Source: CAYMUR01 sp964393615 (lineage in GTDB: Bacteria; Planctomycetota; Planctomycetia; Pirellulales; Pirellulaceae). Taken from it: a DNA stretch of 64,000 nucleotides. Below, one piece after another: positions 63,835 through 64,000 of the stretch; the first letter of the stretch is position 1, and each line of letters starts with the position of its first letter. The notes under the pieces are model-generated. The model was not told the DNA's origin and ran no database searches. It was given only the letters and a program-made list of their open reading frames with translations. A program made the translations under genes and the position numbers. The stretch lies in contig CAYMUR010000021.1 of assembly GCA_964393615.1 (NCBI GenBank), positions 1 to 64,000 on the forward strand, written 5' to 3'.

Positions 63835-64000
63835 CGCGAATATTACCTTCCTGGGGTGGAGCAAACAAACCATATGACCGCTGGGTCATCGCGCATCGCA
63901 TGACCTCGCGGGACCACGATTTCCTATTTGCTCATTTTACTAGGAGCTACCACAAACTGTAATGAGGCCACCGGCAAGGCATCGCTTGCTCTGTCTTGGG
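63835..64000. other. Upstream region of the second sulfatase
   Basis: No gene seen in the last 166 bases; it probably carries the sulfatase promoter but none is clear. Confidence 0.4.

Overview
The window looks like a planctomycete genome, most likely a marine, polysaccharide- and sulfate-ester-using lineage. This rests on gene families: DUF1501 proteins, a PSCyt/PSD1 (DUF1549/DUF1553) protein, a giant heme-binding PVC-type dehydrogenase, a DUF1559 prepilin-like protein paired with a small lipoprotein, formylglycine sulfatases, PEP-CTERM proteins and a Tad pilus locus with planctomycete-style tails. It comes from a draft assembly with short N runs. Two 10-N runs inside genes fit about 3 missing bases, a third (cysH) needs only a multiple of 3, and one 100-N run lies in a tandem repeat.

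Layout. 1-6 kb is a mosaic of partial and decaying genes: a LamG/Fn3 protein running off the left edge with a phage-type leader fused to its start, a small phage-like cassette, a PEP-CTERM scrap, a frameshifted DUF4091/GH123-like gene and the tail of a GH32-like gene. 6-8.7 kb holds two PEP-CTERM paralogues sharing a near-identical 584-bp block. 9.8-16.3 kb is a minus-strand cluster PSD1 - DUF1501 - PPC-domain protein. 16.9-26.8 kb is the Tad/Flp pilus locus (flp, a 36-aa peptide gene, cpaA, cpaB, cpaC, cpaE, cpaF, tadB, tadC), with a clear c-di-GMP-I (GEMM) riboswitch aptamer in the leader of flp. 27.3-31.3 kb is one 1314-aa MFS/acyltransferase/acyl-ligase fusion. 31.3-40.5 kb has a second DUF1501 protein, a 1648-aa GDSL/propeller/PA14/cupredoxin/cytochrome c protein, a PQQ-type propeller protein and an FAH-family hydrolase. 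41-42 kb is a secreted protein with an acidic 18-residue tandem repeat cut by an assembly gap.

42.9-47.5 kb is sulfate assimilation: cysD, fused cysNC, an Rrf2 regulator and an Fe-S type cysH. 47.8-51.1 kb has a small membrane protein and a coupled pair: an N-acyl-D-amino-acid deacylase and a C45-type acyltransferase/peptidase. 51.3-51.9 kb holds a possible plus-strand structured RNA with two terminator hairpins and a cold-shock gene with a good promoter. 52.7-58.0 kb has an enolase-superfamily dehydratase convergent with a sulfatase and an unusual amidohydrolase/class-III aminotransferase fusion. 58.4-63.8 kb has a DUF1559 remnant, an intact DUF1559/lipoprotein pair, a LamG protein, a DUF4838-like remnant and a second sulfatase.

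How they may work together: secreted sulfatases and glycan-active proteins would release sulfate and sugars, the cys genes assimilate sulfate, and the Tad pilus, probably sensed by c-di-GMP at the RNA level, would serve surface attachment. These links are inference from gene content.
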